Shown here: piece by piece, positions 55,600 to 62,875 of the stretch
How the letters are laid out: every line of letters begins with the position of its first letter
How positions within the stretch are numbered: position 1 is the first letter of the stretch
Origin: an uncultured Allomuricauda sp.
Lineage (GTDB): Bacteria; Bacteroidota; Bacteroidia; Flavobacteriales; Flavobacteriaceae
Length of the DNA: 64,000 nt
Assembly: GCF_947499585.1 (NCBI RefSeq)
Contig: NZ_CANMOO010000002.1
Location: 1,143,097-1,207,096, forward strand
Direction: 5' to 3'
Made by a program: the position numbers and the translations under genes
Notes under the pieces: model-generated
The model's database searches: none
Told to the model about the DNA's origin: nothing
Seen by the model: the letters and a program-made list of their open reading frames with translations, nothing else

Positions 55600-57464
55600 A
55601 TGGGTTGTTTTTGTGCATCCAGAATTGTAATTATTACTTCGGTTCCAGTTGGAATGCCATTTAAGTCATATTTATCTATGATATCAATAGTGTTTTTTCC
55701 TGTTTGAGTATGTGTTAATAAATCCAGCCTTTTCTCTGTAATTTCCATACCTCTGGATTTTTTTTGCTTTTTCATTGGTGAATTTATCCTCTTGGATGCA
55801 ATTCTTCCAACACCATTATCCTCTATCTTACAAGTTATGTGGTTTTCTTGTTTTTTAAAACAAATCATAAGCGTTTTTTCACCATACTCTTTATTAACAA
55901 GACCGTGGATAATGGCATTTTCCACAAATGGTTGAATCAAGAGAATCGGGATCTCAATGTTGTTGGTATTCAAATTTTCTGCAACATTTATCTTATAATT
56001 AAACATTTTATCAAAGCGAAGAGATTCCAATTCCAGATAAGAGTTTAGTAGTTTTATTTCATCAGCTAGGGTTAGTTTGGTTTCAATGGAACTTTCCAAA
56101 AGATTACGTGTAAGCTTTCCAAATTTTGAAAGGTATTTTAGAGCTGATATCCTATCATTGTTTAGTATTAGGTGTTGAATGGAATTAAGGGAATTAAAGA
56201 TAAAGTGTGGATTCATCTGTGCCCTTAGAGCGCTTATTTCTTTTAAAGACACCTTTTCTTGAAGGATTATTTTTTCCTCATATTCCAACTTTATTTTATA
56301 GGCAAGACCTAAGGAGAACACTATCATTTCTAAAGAGGAACCAAGAATCATATAAAAACGCTCCAATAGAAAAAGAAAAGCAAGGGCACCAATCATAAAA
56401 ATAGCTGAACCCACTACAATAAAAAGTGCTAATCGATCCTTTGCTTTGCGTAATAGATAAATAATGCCAAATACGCCATAAATAGTCATTAGTAACCGCT
56501 GAAGATCAAGAAGATATAAATGAAATTCATAGTGCGCTAAGAAGAATGCCAATGCATCTAAGATAATGATGCCTATTAACATAAAAACAACAATGCGCAG
56601 GATTTTATGGAGTTTTGGATATGTTTTTTTGGTGGCTAAGTAGTAAGAAATAAAGATTGAATAGAATAAATTGATAAAGACCTGAGAAATAATTCCGATC
56701 CAATAACCTATTGGTGTCCGGAAAAATGCAATTACTTCCGGAATGTTAACACTAGGTAGAACCAGGTATAAAATTGAACATAAAATGTAGAGGGAATAAA
56801 ATAGAAATTGCGGTTTCTTGGAATACAAAAAGATGCCAAGAAAGGAAAAGAACGTAACCAAGCAAGCTCCAAGGAACAAGTACTGCCAAGTTAAACGGTT
56901 AAGGTCCTTATGGGAATAATAATGTGTGAAAAGTTTGTTATAACTATCTGGGAGATAGCCAATTTTCCAATTTGTAACATTGGAGGCATATTGAAATATC
57001 CTCGCTTTTATATAAAGAAATCTCTTATCTACTAAATTTTCTGACTTAAATGTTATACCTGGGGCGTACAAAACTGAACTCATTTTTTCAGATATGTTAA
57101 ATCTTCCAAAAGTTTTATGTATTAAGGTATCTTTTTCTAGATAATACATTTCGGCATAGTCAAAAATAGGTGTCCTTAAACGCCAAATATTTGGCGTTAT
57201 CAACGTATCAATAGTGTTGTTAAAATCGACTCTAATCCAATAAATATCGTTTGGTTTTGTATTCGCTTTAAAAGAATTGGGCGAAATAAAAGAAAGGCCA
57301 GAATCTAAAACTGTATTTATACTTAAGGTGTCTTTGTCAACTTTTAGAACATGAAAGGGAAGTTGTCTTACATCTCTGTCATTTAATGCTTGACCGCTTA
57401 ATTGTGCGGTAAAACTGCAAACAAACAATAGACTGCCAAAACAAAGTTTATGATACCTTTTCAT
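55596..57464 (-). CDS. LytS-like sensor histidine kinase with 7TMR-DISM sensor
   Basis: 622 residues: signal peptide (to AQLSGQ), periplasmic DISMED2-like jelly-roll sensor (about 30-185), seven membrane helices (about 195-400), then a His_kinase domain with phospho-acceptor His420 in QMNPHFIFNSLNS and an ATPase region (QPFVENAIIHG, EDNGVGR). Partner of the LytTR regulator by 4-bp overlap. DISM sensors often bind carbohydrates; the signal here is unknown. Confidence 0.94.
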   Translation of the reverse strand: MKRYHKLCFGSLLFVCSFTAQLSGQALNDRDVRQLPFHVLKVDKDTLSINTVLDSGLSFISPNSFKANTKPNDIYWIRVDFNNTIDTLITPNIWRLRTPIFDYAEMYYLEKDTLIHKTFGRFNISEKMSSVLYAPGITFKSENLVDKRFLYIKARIFQYASNVTNWKIGYLPDSYNKLFTHYYSHKDLNRLTWQYLFLGACLVTFFSFLGIFLYSKKPQFLFYSLYILCSILYLVLPSVNIPEVIAFFRTPIGYWIGIISQVFINLFYSIFISYYLATKKTYPKLHKILRIVVFMLIGIIILDALAFFLAHYEFHLYLLDLQRLLMTIYGVFGIIYLLRKAKDRLALFIVVGSAIFMIGALAFLFLLERFYMILGSSLEMIVFSLGLAYKIKLEYEEKIILQEKVSLKEISALRAQMNPHFIFNSLNSIQHLILNNDRISALKYLSKFGKLTRNLLESSIETKLTLADEIKLLNSYLELESLRFDKMFNYKINVAENLNTNNIEIPILLIQPFVENAIIHGLVNKEYGEKTLMICFKKQENHITCKIEDNGVGRIASKRINSPMKKQKKSRGMEITEKRLDLLTHTQTGKNTIDIIDKYDLNGIPTGTEVIITILDAQKQPI

Positions 57465-57630
57465 AGAGTTTTAAACTTGCTATAATGCTCTAGCTTTTAT
57501 AGTCGACATGTTATGTTTTTGTATAAAGGAAAATCCCTGATAAAATTTAGTGGTCTCATAGAAAAACTAATATTTCTTGAGATTGCTTTTAGATTCGGTT
57601 GTCTAAAATGACAATTGCTTTGCTATAGAA

Positions 57631-57692
57631 TTCTAAGGGTATTAAAAAAATGAAATAAGTATCGGTATTTCATTTTTTTAATACCCTTAGAA
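57631..57692. repeat. Perfect 26-bp inverted repeat with 10-nt loop
   Basis: The arms 57631-57656 and 57667-57692 are exact reverse complements; the outer end reads TTCTAAGGGTATT and its complement closes the right end. It lies about 170 bp upstream of the sensor kinase gene. Either transcript would form a very stable hairpin. It has no clear T-run on either side, so it is not a textbook terminator. Confidence 0.95.
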
Positions 57693-58168
57693 ACAAAAAA
57701 GGGGGGAGAGAAAACTGATTTATAGTTTTATTTCTATTTATTTGACGGTTTCTTCATTGGTTTTGAGCATTTTTTGATTTAATGATTGATATCTAGTTTT
57801 GTGGTATGCTATTTTAATATATGTCGTACAAAAAACTCACCGCGTTTGTCCCTTTAGCAAGCTGATACGCAGCATAACCCCATACTCGTTTTCAGCATTG
57901 ACTAATGGAATTACTAACAGTGAGTTTACTATGTCTGTGAAGTTTTATGTTATCTATCATTGGGTTATGCTTATTTTGTTACTAAGGTAAGCCTGTTAAA
58001 TTGTGCCAGCTTTTAGTAATTGATATAGCTGTGTTCTGAGTTGATAAATAACCGATTTCGATTAATTAAGCTTAAGAGCTACCTATGTTTAAATTATTTT
58101 GAATATTGGTTCTGATACAATTATGCCTTTTTTGAAGTTATATAAGGAACGGTAAGCACAATAAATAA

Positions 58169-58230
58169 ACCGCTGCCTTTCCCGAGAACCACACCAAGAG
58201 TACTTTTTGGATATGGGAAGAAGCAGCGGT
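58169..58230 (-). ncRNA. Stem-loop element of unknown role (possible terminator or small RNA)
   Basis: An 8-bp GC-rich outer stem (ACCGCTGC / GCAGCGGT) plus an inner CTTTCCC / GGGAAG helix, more GC-rich than its surroundings. On the minus strand it is followed by TTTATTTATT, so it may end a transcript. No known RNA family is recognised. Confidence 0.35.
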
Positions 58231-58326
58231 CGTAATAGGTCAGATATAAATAGAACTGTTATTTTATTACATATAAATTTGTTAAATGACAGTTTTGGTT
58301 TGGTTACGTATACTGGACTTTATAAA

Positions 58327-58384
58327 AAACCACTGGCTATCTCTTAAAAACACTTGTTGTAAATGCTAAAGGAACAGTAGTGGT
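58327..58384 (-). terminator. Probable terminator of the collagen-like gene
   Basis: On the minus strand AAACCACT and AGTGGTTT pair around a ~42-nt loop and are followed by TTTTATA, 30 nt after the stop of the collagen-like lipoprotein gene. Confidence 0.45.
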
Positions 58385-58414
58385 TTATTAAGGGCAAAAA
58401 AAAGTGCTAACTAA

Positions 58415-59029
58415 CTATTGAAGATTAAAGTGCTTTGCTACTGCATTATAATCGTTTACATCTATACCGGCAGATTTTAGGCCAGCGAGTGTTTTTGAGG
58501 TAGTTTGGTTTGAGGACTCTATGATTACTACCTTGGCGCCAGTGAATTCATCATTAGATAGCTGGTAAGCGGACCCATCAAAATTTCTAAAAGAAATGGT
58601 CGCAGTCCCTGCTTGCGCAAAGACCCCTATGGTGTAGTCTCCGGCAATTCCTAAACCAGGTATGGAGTAATATGCAATAGCATTAGGGTTGCCTCCATCC
58701 CGGACCAGATAGTAAAGCACTGTATCTTCTGCAAGTACTTCCACGGTCAATTCCTCAACAGCAAGACTAATCGTTGAACTACCGTCATATTGACCCTCCA
58801 TGAACTCAAAAGAAAGATGAGTTACATTGGCGTTGCCATCTATGCCATCTATGCCATCCGTTCCGTCCGTACCAGCGGGTCCAGTGTTACCATCTGCACC
58901 ATTTATTCCATTTGTGCCATCCAGACCATCCAGACCATCCAGACCATCTGCACCATCTTCACCAGTACAGGAGGTTAGAACCATTGCTAATAGCACAGAA
59001 CTAAAAACGATAAATTTACTTAATTTCAT
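58415..59029 (-). CDS. Collagen-like surface lipoprotein
   Basis: 204 residues. Lipobox VLTSC (Cys21), then about 15 Gly-x-y triplets (GEDGADGLDGLDGLDG..., residues ~23-67) and a C-terminal beta domain of about 135 residues ending in AGLKSAGIDVNDYNAV. The acidic residues after the Cys fit a Bacteroidota surface-export signal. ATG at 59029; a GTG precedes it by one codon. The C-terminal domain is shared with the neighbouring 59346-59978 gene. Likely surface-exposed; ligand unknown. Confidence 0.85.
   Translation of the reverse strand: MKLSKFIVFSSVLLAMVLTSCTGEDGADGLDGLDGLDGTNGINGADGNTGPAGTDGTDGIDGIDGNANVTHLSFEFMEGQYDGSSTISLAVEELTVEVLAEDTVLYYLVRDGGNPNAIAYYSIPGLGIAGDYTIGVFAQAGTATISFRNFDGSAYQLSNDEFTGAKVVIIESSNQTTSKTLAGLKSAGIDVNDYNAVAKHFNLQ
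58918..58947. repeat. Short tandem repeats encoding Gly-Leu-Asp triplets
   Basis: Three consecutive 9-bp units (CCATCCAGA on the plus strand) encode GLDGLDGLD. Such identical short repeats can change number by slippage, altering the stalk length in frame. Confidence 0.7.
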
Positions 59030-59061
59030 CACTAATATTTTTTATAAGGTTAATAAGAGGG

Positions 59062-59069
59062 CAAAATTA
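59062..59069 (-). promoter_or_regulatory. Predicted -7 element for the collagen-like gene
   Basis: TAATTTTG on the minus strand matches TAnnTTTG at a suitable distance from the ATG at 59029. Confidence 0.35.
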
Positions 59070-59237
59070 TGGGGTGTACAAGTGGATTATCCAGACAAGT
59101 TGATGTATGCCTATTTTGGTTTGACAAATGATTGTTTTGAATTTGTTCAGAAAATAGGTGTTGCTTAAAAAAATCAAGGGACGGCTCTTTTTTATCTTAA
59201 GAAAATTCGTGTATATAAATACTTAAAGAGTAAAGCA

Positions 59238-59258
59238 GGATTTCTTTTAGAGAAATCC
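59238..59258 (-). terminator. Weak stem-loop after the 59346 gene
   Basis: GGATTTCT / AGAAATCC stem with a 5-nt loop, about 90 nt after that gene's stop and followed on the minus strand by a pyrimidine-rich tract. Confidence 0.35.
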
Positions 59259-59345
59259 CACTTTTACAGGTATACATGAACACTAATCTGATTATACGGT
59301 ATTGACGTTTTAAAATAAACTGCTATAGCTAAAAATTGCATTTGG

Positions 59346-59978
59346 TTACCCTGTTGAGGATAGCTCGTGGTTTTCTAAATGTATTTTTGGCTTTGAGAAA
59401 TGACCTTTAAAATCGATAGAGGCTATATTGCTAAAATACCCCAGAACATCCTCATAGTCATTTATATTAATGCCTGCCTTTTTTAACCCCTTATAAATTG
59501 TGTGTTTACGTGGTTTTGCTCCCCAATCTCCATATATTCTTTTGTCATGGGACTTTATAATGAGAATTTTTAATTTACTTAAATGCCACGCTGGAACACA
59601 AAAATTAGAAACACCATCTACTAATGACTTAAAGGTCAAATATACCTTCCCCGTGTTTTTATGAATAGATGCTGTGTATCCCATAGTTGCATTGTTCAAT
59701 GGCAGTTTTAAGCAGTAGCTTTCAGATTCCAAATAAAATAAAATAGGATTGTTGTATAAGATATCTTCAGTAATTTGAGGAACCTCAAGAATAAATGACC
59801 AGCTAGGAGACTGATTGCGTAAATCAAAGGATAGAAGCTCCACTCTATCAGAAAACAGAACAGTATTGTTTTTTTTCTCTATTTCTACATTAGCAGATGA
59901 TCTATTATAGAGATAAAGAGGATATCCAATGATTATTATTGCACAAACCAAGGTCCAAATAATGGTTATTAAATGCAT
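59346..59978 (-). CDS. Membrane-anchored paralogue of the collagen-like lipoprotein C-terminal domain
   Basis: 210 residues. An N-terminal membrane helix (about 4-25, IIWTLVCAIIIIGYPLYLY) replaces the lipobox and collagen stalk. The rest aligns by eye with the C-terminal domain of the 58415 gene product: ITEDILYNNPILFYLE vs LAEDTVLYYLV, LKILIIKS vs AKVVIIES, and KGLKKAGININDYEDV vs AGLKSAGIDVNDYNAV. Function unknown; the pair looks like a local duplication with changed anchoring. Confidence 0.7.
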   Translation of the reverse strand: MHLITIIWTLVCAIIIIGYPLYLYNRSSANVEIEKKNNTVLFSDRVELLSFDLRNQSPSWSFILEVPQITEDILYNNPILFYLESESYCLKLPLNNATMGYTASIHKNTGKVYLTFKSLVDGVSNFCVPAWHLSKLKILIIKSHDKRIYGDWGAKPRKHTIYKGLKKAGININDYEDVLGYFSNIASIDFKGHFSKPKIHLENHELSSTG

Positions 59979-60044
59979 ATTAAGTAGGATTTAGATTAAA
60001 ATTTTGGGAACTTTTTCTATTTAACCAACAAGAAACAGATAAAG

Positions 60045-60197
60045 ATGGAAAGTAATGATTATGAATATATAAAAGCCCAATTTCAATTGACATATGGACA
60101 CTATTTGTACACATACACATTATCTGATGATAGTTTTTTGATTATTAATCAATCTGGACAAACGCATTATGGTATGAAATACTTGCTTTTGAATTAA
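60045..60197 (+). CDS. Possible small protein (50 residues)
   Basis: A 50-codon frame on the plus strand from ATG 60045 to TAA 60195-60197, rich in Tyr and Gln (MESNDYEYIKAQFQLTYGHY), with a purine-rich stretch before the ATG. It lies alone between two minus-strand genes. It could be a real small protein or chance. Confidence 0.35.
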   Translation: MESNDYEYIKAQFQLTYGHYLYTYTLSDDSFLIINQSGQTHYGMKYLLLN

Positions 60198-60214
60198 CAT
60201 TCAAAAAACTGATA

Positions 60215-60601
60215 TTATACTTCTAAATCTTTAACCTCATTTGACTGTTCTAATTCTCCAATTACCTTCATTACGTCATAGTTTGCAATTTTTCTAGTGC
60301 TATAATTTCTCTTAACATTGTTTATATAGTTATGTATTTCTAATGTATAATAGTTTTCGAGCTCAAATATTGAGTCCGTTAATACTGCTTTGCACTCAGT
60401 TAGTTTTTTTTTACCATATGCTCTGGCATTGTATACGATCTTAAATTCCGAATTTTGCTGATCGATCCATTCAATCGTAACTTCTATAAAATCATCCATT
60501 CTTTCTCTAAGCTTGTAGGTTGCTCGTTTGGGGATATTTCCAAATTCATATTCCAGCTTCACTAAATTTAAAATCCATTTTTCCAGAAAGTTCTTTTCCA
60601 T
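60215..60601 (-). CDS. Hypothetical cytoplasmic protein
   Basis: 128 residues without signal peptide or membrane helix; alpha/beta pattern with charged C-terminus (MKVIGELEQSNEVKDLEV). I do not recognise the family. Isolated gene between small orphan genes and the second T9SS locus, which suggests accessory content. Confidence 0.55.
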   Translation of the reverse strand: MEKNFLEKWILNLVKLEYEFGNIPKRATYKLRERMDDFIEVTIEWIDQQNSEFKIVYNARAYGKKKLTECKAVLTDSIFELENYYTLEIHNYINNVKRNYSTRKIANYDVMKVIGELEQSNEVKDLEV

Positions 60602-60873
60602 TCTATTACTATTTATCTAATTGTTTTAGTGATATTTTAAAAAGTTGTAAGTATTGGATAAACAGTGTTTTAGGCACTTCCAATTCATGATGCAATCGTT
60701 TATAAATTCTTAATGATATTAAAATTGAATAAACAGGCCCTCTAGACGGCTTAGAGTATTATTTATATTCATGCTTCATATTTTGAATTCTTTTCTGAAG
60801 CTGTTAAAGATTTATTCATGTTTGATATGCGTGAGACTGGAGATTATATAATCTTATACTTCTTATTAACTTT
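60602..60873. other. 272-bp AT-rich intergenic region
   Basis: No gene or clear terminator seen; it separates the orphan genes from the hydrolase at the end of the second T9SS operon. Confidence 0.5.
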
Positions 60874-61893
60874 TTAAAGTGAATTAATATTTAGAATACT
60901 CTTAAACCAGTTGATGGTACTGTTTCGTGCAATATAACTTTGTTCAAGATGGTCAAAGTCAAAGCCGTGGCCAACGCCTTCATATATATTCATTTCAACT
61001 TGAGTACCTCTACTTTTAAGTAGGTTAAAAGAGCATATAGTGTTTTCTGTTAGATATCCATCGGCTGGTATCTGATAGAGCATTGGTGCGTAGATGTTAT
61101 AAACATTATTATTTAAAGCATTTTCACTGCAAGGATTGCTGCCCCAATAATCATAACCTCCAGAGCCGCCATAATAAAATACTCCGCCAGCAAAACCACC
61201 ATCTACAGGTATATCTGCCGGATTTCTTACTCCACTGGAAGTATCATATTCTTTTTCATTAAACTTTTGTGTCCATTCCCAATCAGGTGGAGTAGATTTG
61301 GAATTGTAAAGTGTAGCCGCAACAGCGCTGGCACCATCAGAAAATCCCAGAAGACCAACGTCTTTTGATCTAACAACCTTGCTCCCATCATTAAACTTAA
61401 GGTTTCTTAATAGTGATAAGGCTGCATTTGCATCCCTTGGGCGAACAAACTGAGAACTTATCTTAAAATTATCTGGGGCGGTGGTCCATTTTCCTGTTCT
61501 TTCTTTGGTACCTCTTGGAGAATAGCTGTCTACATAGGCACCAATAATACAATTATCATCGAACAATTTTCTCCATTCATTATTTTGTCCAGACATGACA
61601 CCTCCTTCTGGGTTCTTGTTTTTCCACATACCATCAGATCCATGTAACACTACAACTGCCGGGTAGTCTTTGTTTCCACATTCTTTTGGGATGGATAAAT
61701 AAACAGGGACTTTTGCATTATCTACTACTGCATACAATATGGTGTCCGAGGTGCTTAAAGAAATAAAGGTTTCAGTGTTCCCTGTTTTTGAAAGGAAAGT
61801 GGTATCATCTTTTCCGCATGATGAATAAAAAACAACCAAACATAACGGAATAAGTAGTTTAAAGAATTGCAATATTTGATGGAATAATTTCAT
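60874..61893 (-). CDS. Lipoprotein alpha/beta hydrolase (dienelactone hydrolase-like)
   Basis: 339 residues. Lipobox VFYSSC (Cys26) followed by GKDDT, fitting a surface-lipoprotein export signal. The alpha/beta-hydrolase core has VVVLHGSDGM (oxyanion region), the nucleophile Ser185 in LLGFSDGASA and the catalytic His309 in GVGHGFDF. Its probable substrate is an ester or lactone outside the cell. It is 22 nt downstream of the PorP/SprF gene, so it belongs to the second T9SS operon. Confidence 0.85.
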   Translation of the reverse strand: MKLFHQILQFFKLLIPLCLVVFYSSCGKDDTTFLSKTGNTETFISLSTSDTILYAVVDNAKVPVYLSIPKECGNKDYPAVVVLHGSDGMWKNKNPEGGVMSGQNNEWRKLFDDNCIIGAYVDSYSPRGTKERTGKWTTAPDNFKISSQFVRPRDANAALSLLRNLKFNDGSKVVRSKDVGLLGFSDGASAVAATLYNSKSTPPDWEWTQKFNEKEYDTSSGVRNPADIPVDGGFAGGVFYYGGSGGYDYWGSNPCSENALNNNVYNIYAPMLYQIPADGYLTENTICSFNLLKSRGTQVEMNIYEGVGHGFDFDHLEQSYIARNSTINWFKSILNINSL

Positions 61894-61915
61894 GATAAAT
61901 CGTGTTTGTAGTTTG

Positions 61916-62872
61916 TTAATAAGTACATGTGCAATTGGATATTCCTTGAAAAAGATCTACCCCTAATGTTAGAACATGGGTTCCTTCGGAATACCCTAAA
62001 ATTTGATTAAGGATTATTTGGTAGGAGTACCCAAAATAGAAATCACTTTTTTTAAGACCAATAATTGGAGCAACATAAAGAGGTTTTCCAAGTTGGTCGT
62101 TTAGAAATCTATAAGTGATTCCAGCATAATAGTAGTCCTCAATATCATACCATTTAAACTTTGTGTTGAAATCAGTCACAGACCGGTTATCATTCTCAAA
62201 ATATTGAATAAATAGCGAGGGCTCTATTTCAAAATCATCAGTTCTATGTTTTTTATATTTATATCCGGTGTATAAATAATAGTTCCTTAAAGTGTTTGGC
62301 TCAAAAAGAGGATTAAATTTTTTATAATCCTTATTAAGAATGTTTGAAACATTAAGACTCAGATAAAAATTCTCCTTTCTATAAAGTGTTCCAACATCAA
62401 AATTTAGGTTGGTGGAAGATCTATCATCAATTATGGCCAAATCATTATTAGGATCAAAATTCTCAATATCAATTCTAAATTGATTAAAGTTGAATGAAAA
62501 CCCTAAGGACAAAAATTCATCATGCTTATCAATAATTAAATGATGGGCAAATGAGACTTTAGCTCCCCTTTGCTTTGTTTCTCCGTTGGAATCATTGTAC
62601 AGAACTAAACCTAAACCTGATTTATTTCCCAATCGAACATCTCCAGAAAGAGATTGGGTATCTGGCGCATCCTTTATGCCTACCCATTGTGTTAGACCGG
62701 TCATTCTCACTTTCACATAGTTTCCAATACCTGCATAAGCAGGAGACATAAGAAATGGGTTGTCAGAGAGATATTGAGAAAGCTGAGGTACTGTAAGTTC
62801 CTGCCCTTGCATAGATAAAAAGTTAATTAGCAATACCAAACTTGTGATTTTATGAATTGATTTACTCAACAT
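61916..62872 (-). CDS. PorP/SprF family outer-membrane protein, second copy
   Basis: 318 residues with signal peptide (to LSMQGQE), the hallmark SQYLSDNPFLMSPAYAGIGN, TGLTQWVGIKDAPDTQ and a C-terminal barrel strand GTHVLTLGVDLFQG. It starts 3 nt after the type B-CTD gene. It is the likely secretion/attachment partner of that partial giant protein. Differs markedly from the first copy, consistent with cognate pairing. Confidence 0.92.
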   Translation of the reverse strand: MLSKSIHKITSLVLLINFLSMQGQELTVPQLSQYLSDNPFLMSPAYAGIGNYVKVRMTGLTQWVGIKDAPDTQSLSGDVRLGNKSGLGLVLYNDSNGETKQRGAKVSFAHHLIIDKHDEFLSLGFSFNFNQFRIDIENFDPNNDLAIIDDRSSTNLNFDVGTLYRKENFYLSLNVSNILNKDYKKFNPLFEPNTLRNYYLYTGYKYKKHRTDDFEIEPSLFIQYFENDNRSVTDFNTKFKWYDIEDYYYAGITYRFLNDQLGKPLYVAPIIGLKKSDFYFGYSYQIILNQILGYSEGTHVLTLGVDLFQGISNCTCTY

Positions 62873-62875
62873 ATT

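Larger units (their letters stand above)
57465..58414. other. 950-bp region without a convincing gene, with strong stem-loops
   Basis: Lies between the sensor kinase start and the end of the collagen-like gene, so it contains upstream sequence for the kinase and downstream sequence for the lipoprotein. Short open frames (for example 57799-57990) lack coding character. It holds the perfect inverted repeat at 57631-57692 and stem-loops at 58169-58230 and 58327-58384. Confidence 0.7.
59030..59345. other. 316-bp intergenic region upstream of the collagen-like gene
   Basis: Contains a -7-like TAATTTTG (minus strand, 59062-59069) 33 nt upstream of the lipoprotein start, and a stem-loop at 59238-59258. 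No coding frame is credible. Confidence 0.5.

Noticed and set aside
57799..57990. 63-residue plus-strand frame in the gene-free region
   Set aside because: No signal peptide, promoter or coding bias; surrounded by structured AT-rich sequence.
58860..58978. Short repeated units resembling a CRISPR-like array
   Set aside because: They are 9-bp in-frame Gly-x-y repeats of the collagen-like gene, without spacers.
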